Assembly (NCBI RefSeq): GCF_034008635.1
Contig: NZ_CP125378.1
Span: 3,028,001 to 3,092,000, forward strand
Origin: Pseudomonas sp. P8_229
GTDB lineage: Bacteria; Pseudomonadota; Gammaproteobacteria; Pseudomonadales; Pseudomonadaceae
DNA length: 64,000 nucleotides
Direction of reading: 5' to 3'
Below the pieces are notes generated by a model. The model was not told the origin of the DNA, did not search any database, and saw nothing but the letters and a program-made list of their open reading frames with translations. Position numbers and translations under genes: made by a program. Numbering within the stretch: the stretch's first letter is position 1; every line of letters begins with the position of its first letter. Shown in pieces: positions 27,504-35,680 of this stretch.

Positions 27504-29090
27504 TCATTTCACTTCCGGCGGCGTAGTAAAGGTGTGATACGGCGCCGGTGACGGCACGCTCCACTCCAGGCCTTCGGCGCCATCCCACGGTTTGGCCGGG
27601 GCTGGCGCGCCACCACGGATGGTCTTGATCACGATGAACAGGAAGAAGATCTGCGTGGCACCGAACATGAACGCGCCGATCGACGAAACCATGTTGAAGT
27701 CGGCGAACTGCAGGTTGTAGTCCGGGATCCGCCGGGGCATTCCCGCCAGGCCCACGAAGTGCATCGGGAAGAAGGTCATGTTCATGCCGACGAACGACAG
27801 CCAGAAGTGCAGCTTGCCGAGGGTTTCGTCGTACATGTGCCCGGTCCACTTCGGCAGCCAGTAATAGGCCGAGGCGAAGATCCCGAAGATCGCCCCCGGC
27901 ACCAGCACGTAGTGGAAGTGCGCGACCACGAAGTAGGTGTCCTGGTATTGGAAATCCGCCGGGGCGATGGCGAGCATCAGCCCGGAGAAACCGCCGATCG
28001 AGAACAGGATCACGAACGCCACGGCAAACAGCATCGGCGTCTCGAAGGTCAGCGAGCCTTGCCACATGGTGCTCGCCCAGTTGAACACCTTCACCCCGGT
28101 CGGCACGGCGATGAGCATGGTCGCGTACATGAAGAACAGCTCGCCCACCAGCGGGATGCCGACCACGAACATGTGGTGCGCCCAGACGATGAACGACAGG
28201 AACGCGATGCTCGCCGTGGCGTAGACCATCGAGGTGTAGCCGAATAGCGGCTTACGCGAGAAGGTCGGGATGATCTGGCTGACGGCGCCGAAGGCCGGCA
28301 GGATCATGATGTACACCTCGGGGTGGCCGAAGAACCAGAACACATGCTGGAACAGCACCGGGTCACCGCCACCGGCTGCGCTGAAGAAACTGGTGCCGAA
28401 GTGGATGTCCATCAGCATCATCGTCACGCACCCGGCCAGTACCGGCATCACCGCGATCAGCAGGAACGCGGTGATCAGCCAGGTCCAGACGAACAGCGGC
28501 ATTTTCATCAACGTCATGCCGGGGGCGCGCAGGTTGAGGATGGTGGCGATCACGTTGATCGCGCCCATGATCGAACTGATCCCCATCAAGTGGATGGCAA
28601 AGATGAAGTAGGTGACGCTTTCCGGCGCATAGGTGGTGGACAGCGGGGCGTAGAACGTCCAGCCGAAGTTAGGTCCGCCGCCGGCGGTGAACAGGGTCGA
28701 AACCAGCAGCAGGAACGCCGCCGGCAGCAGCCAGAAGCTGAAATTGTTCATTCGCGGCAGGGCCATGTCCGGCGCGCCGATCATCAACGGGATCATCCAG
28801 TTGGCGAGGCCGACGAACGCCGGCATCACCGCACCGAAGACCATCACCAGGCCGTGCATGGTGGTCATCTGGTTGAAGAACGCCGGCTCGACGATCTGCA
28901 GGCCGGGCTGGAACAGCTCGGCGCGGATCACCATGGCGAACGAGCCGCCGAGCAGGAACATGCAGAACGCAAACCACAGGTACAGCGTGCCGATGTCCTT
29001 GTGGTTGGTGGTCAGCACCCAGCGCATCAGGCCTTTGGCGGGGCCGTGGGCGTGGTCGGCATGACCGTGGTCATCGATTACAGCGCTCAT
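27504..29090 (-). CDS. ctaD: Cytochrome c oxidase subunit I
   Basis: Catalytic subunit of the aa3 oxidase with haem a and the haem a3-CuB centre, 528 residues and twelve membrane helices. Diagnostic segments: MTTMHGLVMVFG (haem a ligand), QHVFWFFGHPEVYIMILPAFG (CuB His and cross-linked Tyr), VWAHHMFVVG (CuB histidines) and VVAHFHYVLVPG (haem ligands). The His-rich N-terminus (DDHGHADHAHG) is common in pseudomonads. Coupled with coxB upstream. Confidence 0.97.
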   Translation of the reverse strand: MSAVIDDHGHADHAHGPAKGLMRWVLTTNHKDIGTLYLWFAFCMFLLGGSFAMVIRAELFQPGLQIVEPAFFNQMTTMHGLVMVFGAVMPAFVGLANWMIPLMIGAPDMALPRMNNFSFWLLPAAFLLLVSTLFTAGGGPNFGWTFYAPLSTTYAPESVTYFIFAIHLMGISSIMGAINVIATILNLRAPGMTLMKMPLFVWTWLITAFLLIAVMPVLAGCVTMMLMDIHFGTSFFSAAGGGDPVLFQHVFWFFGHPEVYIMILPAFGAVSQIIPTFSRKPLFGYTSMVYATASIAFLSFIVWAHHMFVVGIPLVGELFFMYATMLIAVPTGVKVFNWASTMWQGSLTFETPMLFAVAFVILFSIGGFSGLMLAIAPADFQYQDTYFVVAHFHYVLVPGAIFGIFASAYYWLPKWTGHMYDETLGKLHFWLSFVGMNMTFFPMHFVGLAGMPRRIPDYNLQFADFNMVSSIGAFMFGATQIFFLFIVIKTIRGGAPAPAKPWDGAEGLEWSVPSPAPYHTFTTPPEVK

Positions 29091-29172
29091 GGCCGGTCTC
29101 CTTTACGTGAGTGGGCTGGGCTGGCCGGGGCGCGCTGCCCCGGCCGGTTCACGAAGTACGCGATGGACCGGC

Positions 29173-30300
29173 TCATTTGCTTTCCGCCTGTTTGAGCTCC
29201 AGCACTTCTTTTGGCGTGACCATGTCGCCCTTGTTGTTGCCCCAGGCGTTACGTTCGTAGGTCACGACCGCTGCGATATCGACTTCCGACAACTGCTTGC
29301 CGAACGCCGCCATCGCGGTGCCGGGCTTGCCGAAGTACACGCGGTGCAGGTGGTCGGCTTTTGGCCCAGTGGCAATCGGCGAGCCTTTGAGCGCCGGGAA
29401 CATCGGCGGCAGGCCCTGGCCTTCGGCCTGGTGACAGGCCACGCAGGTGGTGTGATAGATCTTGTCGCCGCGCTCTTTAAGCTCGTCCAGCGTCCATTCC
29501 TTGCTGGTCAGCTCCTTGAGCTGCGCCGCTTCAGCCTTGCGGTCGGCCAGCCATTTTTCGTAGTCGGGCTTCTCTTTGACGTCGACCACGATCGGCATGA
29601 AGCCGTGATCCTTGCCGCACAACTCGGCGCATTGGCCACGGTAGATGCCGGGCTTGTCGATCCGCGTCCAGGCTTCGTTGACGAACCCCGGGATCGCATC
29701 GCGCTTGACCGCGAACGCCGGCACCCACCACGAGTGAATGACGTCGGCAGAGGTCACGAGGAAGCGCACCTTGGCGCCGACCGGCAGCACCAGGGGCTTG
29801 TCGACTTCGAGCAGGTAGTGCTCGCCCTTGGCTTCCTTGTTATGGATCTGTTCGGCGGGGGTGGCCAGGTTGCTGAAGAACTCGACGTCCTGGCCCAGGT
29901 ATTTGTAGTGCCACTTCCATTGATAACCGGTGATCTGGATATCGATATCCGGCTCACTGGTGTCGTACATGCGGATCAGGGTGGCGGTCGCCGGAACGGC
30001 CATCGCCACCAGAATCAGCAGCGGCACGACGGTCCAGAGAATTTCGACGGTGGTGCTTTCGTGGAATTTTGCGGCGACCTGCCCGGTCGAGCGGCGATGC
30101 ACGATCATCGACCAGAACATGGCGCCGAAGACGATGATCCCGATCACCACACAGATCCAGAAAATGGTCATGTGCAGGTCGAATACTGCGTGACTGATTT
30201 CAGTCGCTCCAGGCGCCATATTCACAGTCCAGGCAGCATGTGCCGGGCTGAAAATCGACCACAACAGGAGGCCCATCCAGACGTGTGGATGTCGCATCAT
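29173..30300 (-). CDS. coxB: Cytochrome c oxidase subunit II with fused cytochrome c domain
   Basis: A 375-residue subunit of the caa3/aa3 type. It has a signal peptide, two membrane helices, a cupredoxin domain with the CuA site (QCAELCGKDHGFM), and a C-terminal cytochrome c domain with CVACH. The fused haem domain lets it take electrons directly from c-type donors such as the c4 and c5-like proteins at 6-7 kb. First gene of the operon. Confidence 0.96.
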   Translation of the reverse strand: MMRHPHVWMGLLLWSIFSPAHAAWTVNMAPGATEISHAVFDLHMTIFWICVVIGIIVFGAMFWSMIVHRRSTGQVAAKFHESTTVEILWTVVPLLILVAMAVPATATLIRMYDTSEPDIDIQITGYQWKWHYKYLGQDVEFFSNLATPAEQIHNKEAKGEHYLLEVDKPLVLPVGAKVRFLVTSADVIHSWWVPAFAVKRDAIPGFVNEAWTRIDKPGIYRGQCAELCGKDHGFMPIVVDVKEKPDYEKWLADRKAEAAQLKELTSKEWTLDELKERGDKIYHTTCVACHQAEGQGLPPMFPALKGSPIATGPKADHLHRVYFGKPGTAMAAFGKQLSEVDIAAVVTYERNAWGNNKGDMVTPKEVLELKQAESK

Positions 30301-30669
30301 TGCGGGTTCCCCTTATCGTTCTTGTTATCCCGCCGGCTTTCGCCTGCGGCAAGGGAGCGGCTGCATCAGACTACGAACTTGAATCGCCGGGCCTTGCTGC
30401 GGGTGCAGTCGGGCGTCATCAGCTAACTCCATTCACTGGCGAGTATAGACAGCGACGGGAAATTGCAATGTGCACACGAAAATGACCTGAAACAGCTGGC
30501 ACTTGCGTTCAAGGGCACGAATGGAGAAGGATGCAGACGAGTGGTGGCAAATCGATATAACGCAGGTGCATCAAGGATGAAATAATTATGACAAATGCGT
30601 CTTAGCATTTTTCGTAAGGCAGCTAAGTTATGTCTTCCCTATTTCATTGCCTTGTACCCTGGAGTTTTC
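30301..30669. other. Intergenic region upstream of coxB and the 30.7 kb gene
   Basis: A 369-base divergent gap with no supported gene. It should hold the cox operon promoter (minus) and that of the next gene (plus). A GGAG ribosome site lies at 30660-30663. The last 150 bases are AT-richer than their surroundings. No convincing sigma-70 boxes, riboswitch or terminator could be assigned. Confidence 0.5.
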
Positions 30670-31302
30670 ATGAACACCGCCGCATTGCGCGAGCAGATCC
30701 AAAAAGCCCGACAAACCGAAAATGAAACCGGACGGCTCAAGCGTCAGCTGGAAGCCAAGTTGCCTCATCTGCATTCGGCCATCCAGTTGCCGGACGCTAA
30801 CCGCGAAGAAGCGTTGACGAGCTTCGTCACTGCTTATATCGACGAAGTACCAGACATGCTGGATGCAGCCAATGAAGTCGCCAGGGAAGCGGGAATCGAG
30901 TCGCAGATCAAACCGGTGCTGAAAATCGCCGAGCAGTACTTCCTCCAGCCGCCGGTCGGCCTGGACAATCTGCTGGACGAAGCCTATCTGGCGCACCGCT
31001 TTGTCGAAGAGGTCAACGACCTGTACATCAAGCATCTCGGCCAGCCACTGATCCCCTTGGACATGACGGTCGCCAATTTGATTGCTCACCAATTGCTCGG
31101 TGAGGAATTTGCCAATCAACTGGACGAAGTCGTGCATCACACTATCGACGAGATGCTCGACGACGAGAGTTTTGCGCTGGAGTCGGTAGAAGCCTACCGC
31201 GACAAACTCAGCAGCCCGGACACCGGCGCCGCGTGGAAACGCTGGCCGTGCATGGGCCGCCGACTGGGTGTGGGCCTCGAGCTCGACCAGCCTGCTGCCT
31301 GA
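30670..31302 (+). CDS. Conserved hypothetical protein (PA0104-type)
   Basis: A 210-residue soluble protein with no signal peptide or membrane helix. It is acidic and helical, starting with a probable coiled coil (about 3-40: REQIQKARQTENETGRLKRQ). It contains TAYIDEVPDML and a later helix with HQLLGEEFANQLDEVVHHTIDEML. No known catalytic motif was recognised. ATG 30670 follows a GGAG site; an earlier in-frame start adds 25 poorly supported residues. In PAO1 a hypothetical gene sits at the same point between the cox operon and the SulP transporter. Confidence 0.72.
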   Translation: MNTAALREQIQKARQTENETGRLKRQLEAKLPHLHSAIQLPDANREEALTSFVTAYIDEVPDMLDAANEVAREAGIESQIKPVLKIAEQYFLQPPVGLDNLLDEAYLAHRFVEEVNDLYIKHLGQPLIPLDMTVANLIAHQLLGEEFANQLDEVVHHTIDEMLDDESFALESVEAYRDKLSSPDTGAAWKRWPCMGRRLGVGLELDQPAA

Positions 31303-31318
31303 GTTACACACAATCGAA

Positions 31319-31409
31319 TGTAGGAGTGAGCCTGCTCGCGATGGCGATAGATCAATCAACATCTTTGTTGACTGACCCACCGCCATCGCGAGCAGGCTCA
31401 CTCCTACAG
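31319..31409. repeat. REP inverted pair, TAGGAGTGAGCC type
   Basis: Convergent arms TAGGAGTGAGCCTGCTCGCG starting at 31321 and its reverse complement ending near 31407, between converging genes. Confidence 0.88.
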
Positions 31410-31431
31410 GGGTTGAGTTCAACCAGTAAAT

Positions 31432-32958
31432 TTAGCCGGCAGCGCCGATTCCGGTATTGGTCCGCACCCTGCCTTCAAGCCTGCGCTTCAACCCGCGCGA
31501 CTCGATCAATAGCTTCGACCCTTTCGCCGCATTCGCCCGACCCCATTCCTCCAGCAACTCCAGACACGAATGGTCGATGTAGCTCAGGTTATTGAGCGGC
31601 ACATGCACCGTCGTACCTGCGGGAATGCTGCCCAGCACCTGGGTCAGCGCCGGCACCTTGAGGAACGTCGCCGCACCGATCAGGCGCAACTCCATCTCAC
31701 CGTCCTGTGGCAGGTCGATCAGGCTGATCTTCAGGCGCGAAGCCTTGAACGCCAGTTTCACCAGGGTCAGACCGAAACCGATCAGCACACCGGTCAACAG
31801 ATCGGTAAAGATGATCGCCAGCGCCGTGGCGGCGTAGGTGAACATCGGCATCCGTCCGTAACGGCCCAGACCGCGAAAGGCCTTGAGGTCGACCAGTTTG
31901 AAACCGGTATACACCAGCACCCCCGCCAGACTCGCCACCGGAATGCTTTGCAGCACGCTCGACAGCAAGAGCACGAACGCCAGCAGCCACAGACCATGGA
32001 GGATCGTCGAATAACGCGTGGTCGCACCGGCCTGGACGTTGGCTGAACTGCGCACGATCACCCCGGTCATTGGCAGTGCCCCGACCAGACCGCAGAGCAT
32101 GTTGCCGACACCTTGCGCCGACAGCTCACGGTCGAAGTCCGAACGCACCCCGTTGTGCATGCGGTCCACTGCCGCAGCAGACAGCAGGGTTTCGGCGCTG
32201 GCGATGAACGCCACGGCGAACGCGGCGATCAGCAGCGTCGGATCGGCCAGGCTGAGCAGGTCCGCCGGTTTCAGCCAGTCGATGGCTTCGGCCAGATTCT
32301 CCGGCACCTCGACCCGTTTCACCTGCAACGCCAGCAGCAGGCTGGCGCCCGTGGCCAGACCGACGCCGAGCAATGCACCGGGAACAAACCGTAGCGAATT
32401 CGGACGGAATTTCTCCCATAGCCACATCACCGCTATGGTCGCCAGCCCAAGCAACCCGGCCTGCCAGCCGAGCGATGGCAAGGCTTGCGCCACCGCGCTG
32501 GGGAATGCCGTGAGGTTATCCAGACCGGAGGGTTGCGGCTTGGCATCGAGCATCACATGCACTTGCGAGAGCACAATCAGCACTCCGATCCCCGCGAGCA
32601 TGCCGTACACCACCGCTGGCGCCGTCACCCGGAACCAGCAACCGAGCTTCAGGCGACCGGCCACCAGTTGCAGGAAACCCGCGAGCAGCAGAATCGGCCC
32701 GAGCATCTCGATGCCGTGCTGGCGCACCAGTTCGAACACCAACACCGCCAGACCCGCCGCGGGACCACTGACCTGCAACGGCGACCCCGCCAGCCAACCG
32801 ACCACCAGACCACCGATGATCCCGGTAATCAGACCCTTGGCCGGCGGCAACCCTGACGCAATCGCGATACCCATGCACAGCGGCAAGGCGACCAAAAACA
32901 CAACCACTGAAGCGAGCAGCTCCCGTGGCAACACCGCTTTCAATTGAGCAGCACGCAT
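31432..32958 (-). CDS. SulP family anion transporter with STAS domain
   Basis: Inner-membrane anion transporter, 508 residues from ATG 32958, which has a GGGAGAG ribosome site; an ATG ten codons earlier is less likely. About eleven to twelve membrane helices include the SulP signatures ALPLCMGIAIASGLPPAKGLITG and LQVSGPAAGLAVLVF. The C-terminal 90 residues form a short STAS domain (VHVPLNNLSYIDHSCLELLEEW). The carbonic anhydrase gene lies 90 bases upstream in the same direction, suggesting bicarbonate as substrate; sulfate cannot be excluded. Confidence 0.88.
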   Translation of the reverse strand: MRAAQLKAVLPRELLASVVVFLVALPLCMGIAIASGLPPAKGLITGIIGGLVVGWLAGSPLQVSGPAAGLAVLVFELVRQHGIEMLGPILLLAGFLQLVAGRLKLGCWFRVTAPAVVYGMLAGIGVLIVLSQVHVMLDAKPQPSGLDNLTAFPSAVAQALPSLGWQAGLLGLATIAVMWLWEKFRPNSLRFVPGALLGVGLATGASLLLALQVKRVEVPENLAEAIDWLKPADLLSLADPTLLIAAFAVAFIASAETLLSAAAVDRMHNGVRSDFDRELSAQGVGNMLCGLVGALPMTGVIVRSSANVQAGATTRYSTILHGLWLLAFVLLLSSVLQSIPVASLAGVLVYTGFKLVDLKAFRGLGRYGRMPMFTYAATALAIIFTDLLTGVLIGFGLTLVKLAFKASRLKISLIDLPQDGEMELRLIGAATFLKVPALTQVLGSIPAGTTVHVPLNNLSYIDHSCLELLEEWGRANAAKGSKLLIESRGLKRRLEGRVRTNTGIGAAG

Positions 32959-33048
32959 GGTGACTCTCCCGAAGTTTTCTTCAGGCATGGCTTCGCCGAG
33001 CCGCTGAAACAGCGGCCGGCGTCAAACCACACAGATGTTTAGGAAGAT

Positions 33049-33780
33049 TTAGAAGCGCGCTTTGGGCGTCGCCACCGGAATCGGATGGCTGCCGTCGAGC
33101 GGCAGGAAACGTCCCTGATCCGCGTCGTAAGCTTTGATTTCACTGGTTTCGATGTTGTAGACCCAGCCATGGATGAACAAATGACCGTTCGCCATGCGCG
33201 AGGCTACCGAGGGATGGGTACGCAAGTGCTGCAATTGGGCGATGACGTTCTCCTCGGTGAGGATCGGCATGCTTTCTTTTTCGTCGGCGCAGTGACAGTT
33301 GTCATGCACCATGGTCTTCGCCACTTCCGCATGACGCAGCCAGGCTTTGACAGTCGGCATTTTTTCCAGGCTGTCCGGATTGAGCACTGCGCGCATGGCG
33401 CCGCAATCGGAGTGGCCGCAGATGATGATGTGCTGCACGCCCAGCGCCAGTACCGCGTATTCGATCGCGGTGGAAACGCCACCGTTCATCTGGCCGTAAG
33501 GCGGCACGACGTTGCCGACGTTACGGGTCACGAACAGATCGCCCGGCGAGCTCTGGGTGATCAGTTCGGGCACGATGCGCGAGTCGGCGCAGGTGATGAA
33601 CATCGCCTTTGGCGCCTGGGCCGTGGCGAGTTTCTTGAAGAGTTCTTCCTGCTGCGGGAAGACCTCATGATGAAAATGCAAAAAGCCGTCAACGATCTGT
33701 CGCAGCGCTGCATCGGCGGACTCCGCCCCAGGGACGGCTTGCGCCGACGCAGCCAACGGCTGTTTATCCTTGTCACTCAT
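33049..33780 (-). CDS. Beta-class carbonic anhydrase
   Basis: Zinc enzyme interconverting carbon dioxide and bicarbonate, 243 residues. The zinc ligands and dyad are intact: Cys64-x-Asp66-x-Arg68 (ITCADSR) and His123-x-x-Cys126 (GHSDC). The HxxC segment and GQMNGGVSTAIEYAVLALGV match Can/CynT-type enzymes. No signal peptide, so cytoplasmic. It is upstream of the SulP transporter in a probable operon. The PAO1 counterpart is PA0102. Confidence 0.94.
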   Translation of the reverse strand: MSDKDKQPLAASAQAVPGAESADAALRQIVDGFLHFHHEVFPQQEELFKKLATAQAPKAMFITCADSRIVPELITQSSPGDLFVTRNVGNVVPPYGQMNGGVSTAIEYAVLALGVQHIIICGHSDCGAMRAVLNPDSLEKMPTVKAWLRHAEVAKTMVHDNCHCADEKESMPILTEENVIAQLQHLRTHPSVASRMANGHLFIHGWVYNIETSEIKAYDADQGRFLPLDGSHPIPVATPKARF

Positions 33781-34018
33781 GATTCATCCTCTTTGGCGGA
33801 TTCGGGGAGTCATTCCCGTGTATTCCGATGTGAAGCCAGTGGCTGTTTAAAACATCCGGGTCATCCCGACCCGTCAGTCACTCGATGAACAAGGTAGCCG
33901 CCGAAACTTAACTCAAACTGAATAAAGCGCTCTAGAACGTGTGTTCCAGGTCGCAAAAAACGTGACTGGTCTGTTTCGGCGGAAGGATTCCAACCCATCA
34001 ACCATAGGCTAATTGTCG

Positions 34019-35077
34019 CTAAATCAACGACATCTGGCGACCCGGCGGACAGAAGGCAGTGCAATCGAGGTTATAGCCCTCACGGTGGTTTAAACCGAGG
34101 CGTTTAATGGCTTTGGCAAAACGTTGTGCGAGCAGGTCGGCGAACGGCCCTTCGCCGCGCATGCGGGCGCCGAAACGGCTGTCGTAGAGCTCGCCGCCAC
34201 GGCTCTGGCGCACCAGGCTCAGCACATGGGCCGCGCGCTGCGGGTAGTGCGCCTGCAGCCACTCCTCGAACAGCGGCGCGACCTCCAGCGGCAGGCGCAG
34301 CATCATGTACGCGGCGCTTTGCGCCCCGGCGGCGTGCGCCTCGGTCAGCAAGCTTTCGATTTCGCTGTCGTTGATCATCGGAATCATCGGTGAACACAGT
34401 ACCCCCACCGGAATCCCCGCTTCACGCATCACCCGGATCGCCCGCAGCCGTGCTTTCGGTGCAGCGGCACGGGGTTCGAGGATGCGTTTGAGTTCATCGT
34501 CCAGCGTGGTCAGGCTGATCATTACCGCCACCAGCCGTTGCTGTGCCAGCTCGGTGAGCAGATCGAGGTCGCGCAAAATCAGCGAACCTTTGGTGACGAT
34601 GGTCACCGGGTGCCGGTAGCGAAGCAGCACTTCGAGGGTCTGGCGGGTGATCCGGTGCTCGCGCTCGATGGGTTGATACGGATCGGTGTTGGAACCCAGG
34701 TTAATCGGCGCGCACTGATAGCCGCGCTTGCTGAGCTGCTCTTCCAGCACTTGAGCGGCGTTGGTCTTGGCGATCAGCCGGGTTTCGAAATCCAGCCCCG
34801 GCGACATGTCCCAATAGGCGTGGCTGGGCCGCGCGTAGCAATAGATGCAGCCGTGCTCGCAGCCGCGATAGGGATTGATCGAACGATCAAAGGGCAGGTC
34901 TGGCGAGGTGTTGCGGGTGATGATGGTTTTCGCGGTCTCGATCATCACCTCGGTGTTTTGCGTCTCGGGCACTTCCTGATACCAGCCGTCGTCCTCGGCT
35001 ACCGAACGATTCGGCGCGAAGCGGTTGTGCGGGTTGGTCGCGGTGCCGCGACCGCGGGGAGGCAAGGGCGTGTGCAT
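34019..35077 (-). CDS. PA0069-family radical SAM protein
   Basis: A 352-residue radical SAM protein; the cluster motif is CEHGCIYCYAR (CxxxCxxC), followed by AYWDMSPGLDFETRLIAKTNA. NLGSNTDPYQPIE and VTKGSLILRD are shared with SplB-like and PA0069-family proteins. The substrate is not known. The N-terminus (MHTPLPPRGRGTATNPHNR) is typical of the family. Downstream lies 238 bases without a gene before the carbonic anhydrase. Confidence 0.9.
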   Translation of the reverse strand: MHTPLPPRGRGTATNPHNRFAPNRSVAEDDGWYQEVPETQNTEVMIETAKTIITRNTSPDLPFDRSINPYRGCEHGCIYCYARPSHAYWDMSPGLDFETRLIAKTNAAQVLEEQLSKRGYQCAPINLGSNTDPYQPIEREHRITRQTLEVLLRYRHPVTIVTKGSLILRDLDLLTELAQQRLVAVMISLTTLDDELKRILEPRAAAPKARLRAIRVMREAGIPVGVLCSPMIPMINDSEIESLLTEAHAAGAQSAAYMMLRLPLEVAPLFEEWLQAHYPQRAAHVLSLVRQSRGGELYDSRFGARMRGEGPFADLLAQRFAKAIKRLGLNHREGYNLDCTAFCPPGRQMSLI

Positions 35078-35214
35078 CGGATGGGTCCTGATGGCTGTAT
35101 GTGCATACAGTATCGCCGGTGCGAGTAAACAGCCAGTGCCGTTCGGCGATTCGGGGTATGGGAACAGGGTATCCGGTTTATTGATTGCGCCTTTTTATTG
35201 CAACCTGGAGACAC

Positions 35215-35298
35215 ATGTTTCAAGTAGCAGTGCAACTTGCAATGTCGTTAGTATTCGCCTTGTTGTCATTCTGCTATTCAATATTTAAAAGGAATTAA
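35215..35298 (+). CDS. Putative 27-residue membrane micropeptide
   Basis: ATG 35215 opens a 27-codon frame ending TAA at 35296-35298. The product is almost entirely hydrophobic (core LAMSLVFALLSFCYSIF) with a basic end KRN, which fits a single membrane helix. GGAG lies four bases before the ATG, a short but usable spacing. The stop is two bases before the GTG of the EF-hand gene, whose ribosome site (AAAAGGAA) lies inside the last codons, so the two would be translationally coupled. Such size and composition occur in type I toxins and small membrane regulators, but no family was recognised. The AT-rich sequence could make the frame accidental. Confidence 0.45.
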   Translation: MFQVAVQLAMSLVFALLSFCYSIFKRN

Positions 35299-35300
35299 AA

Positions 35301-35603
35301 GTGTCTAACTTTAACCATCGCGGCGTCTTTCTGCAGAAACTTGGTCCGACTCCGGTTGATCCGGATGAAGTACTGGTGTCCATGCAGTTTGCACTGAAGC
35401 AATCCGGTTGGGATGCAGCGAACGCCGTGCCAGCCGACTCTCTGCTGGATTCGCGGATTATCATTGCGTCGTCCTATGACGGGGGCAAAACCTTCGATGT
35501 GCGCAATGACAAGGATATCGATGGTGACGGTGATATCGATGCAGATGACAAGGAAAAGTTGCTGGCGTTGGCCAAGGCTTATGTAAGTATCATGAACCCG
35601 TAA
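35301..35603 (+). CDS. Small EF-hand protein of unknown function
   Basis: A 100-residue acidic protein from GTG 35301 with an AAGGAA site seven bases upstream. It has no signal peptide or membrane helix. Residues 72-83 form a textbook EF-hand loop: D72, D74, D76, Gly77, D78, Ile79, D80 and D83 sit at canonical positions 1, 3, 5, 6, 7, 8, 9 and 12, followed by a helix (DKEKLLALAKAYV). Only one loop is present, as in dockerin-like repeats, so dimerisation or a partner would be needed for high-affinity calcium binding. The AT content exceeds the neighbours and no synteny with PAO1 is recalled, consistent with acquisition. It is followed by a strong terminator. Function unknown. Confidence 0.7.
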   Translation: MSNFNHRGVFLQKLGPTPVDPDEVLVSMQFALKQSGWDAANAVPADSLLDSRIIIASSYDGGKTFDVRNDKDIDGDGDIDADDKEKLLALAKAYVSIMNP

Positions 35604-35640
35604 TATGGATCAGACGCTATATTAGTTGTGGCGTAATACA

Positions 35641-35680
35641 AAAAAGCCCTGCCCGTATTAAATACGGACAGGGCTTTTAT
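35641..35680. terminator. Bidirectional terminator between EF-hand and cytochrome genes
   Basis: AAAAAGCCCTG.CCGTATT pairs with AATACGG.CAGGGCTTTT with one mismatch. A and T runs flank both sides, so it can end transcripts of both converging genes. Confidence 0.85.

Noticed and set aside
27379..28065. Extended minus-strand frame overlapping ctaD with Arg-rich product
   Set aside because: Shadow of ctaD; only the short ATGA-coupled frame after ctaD is worth noting, and it is listed as a low-confidence finding.
31319..31409. Small frames containing VGVSLLAM peptide in several places
   Set aside because: They are translations of REP arms; the same peptide recurs wherever the TAGGAGTGAGCC repeat is read in that frame.
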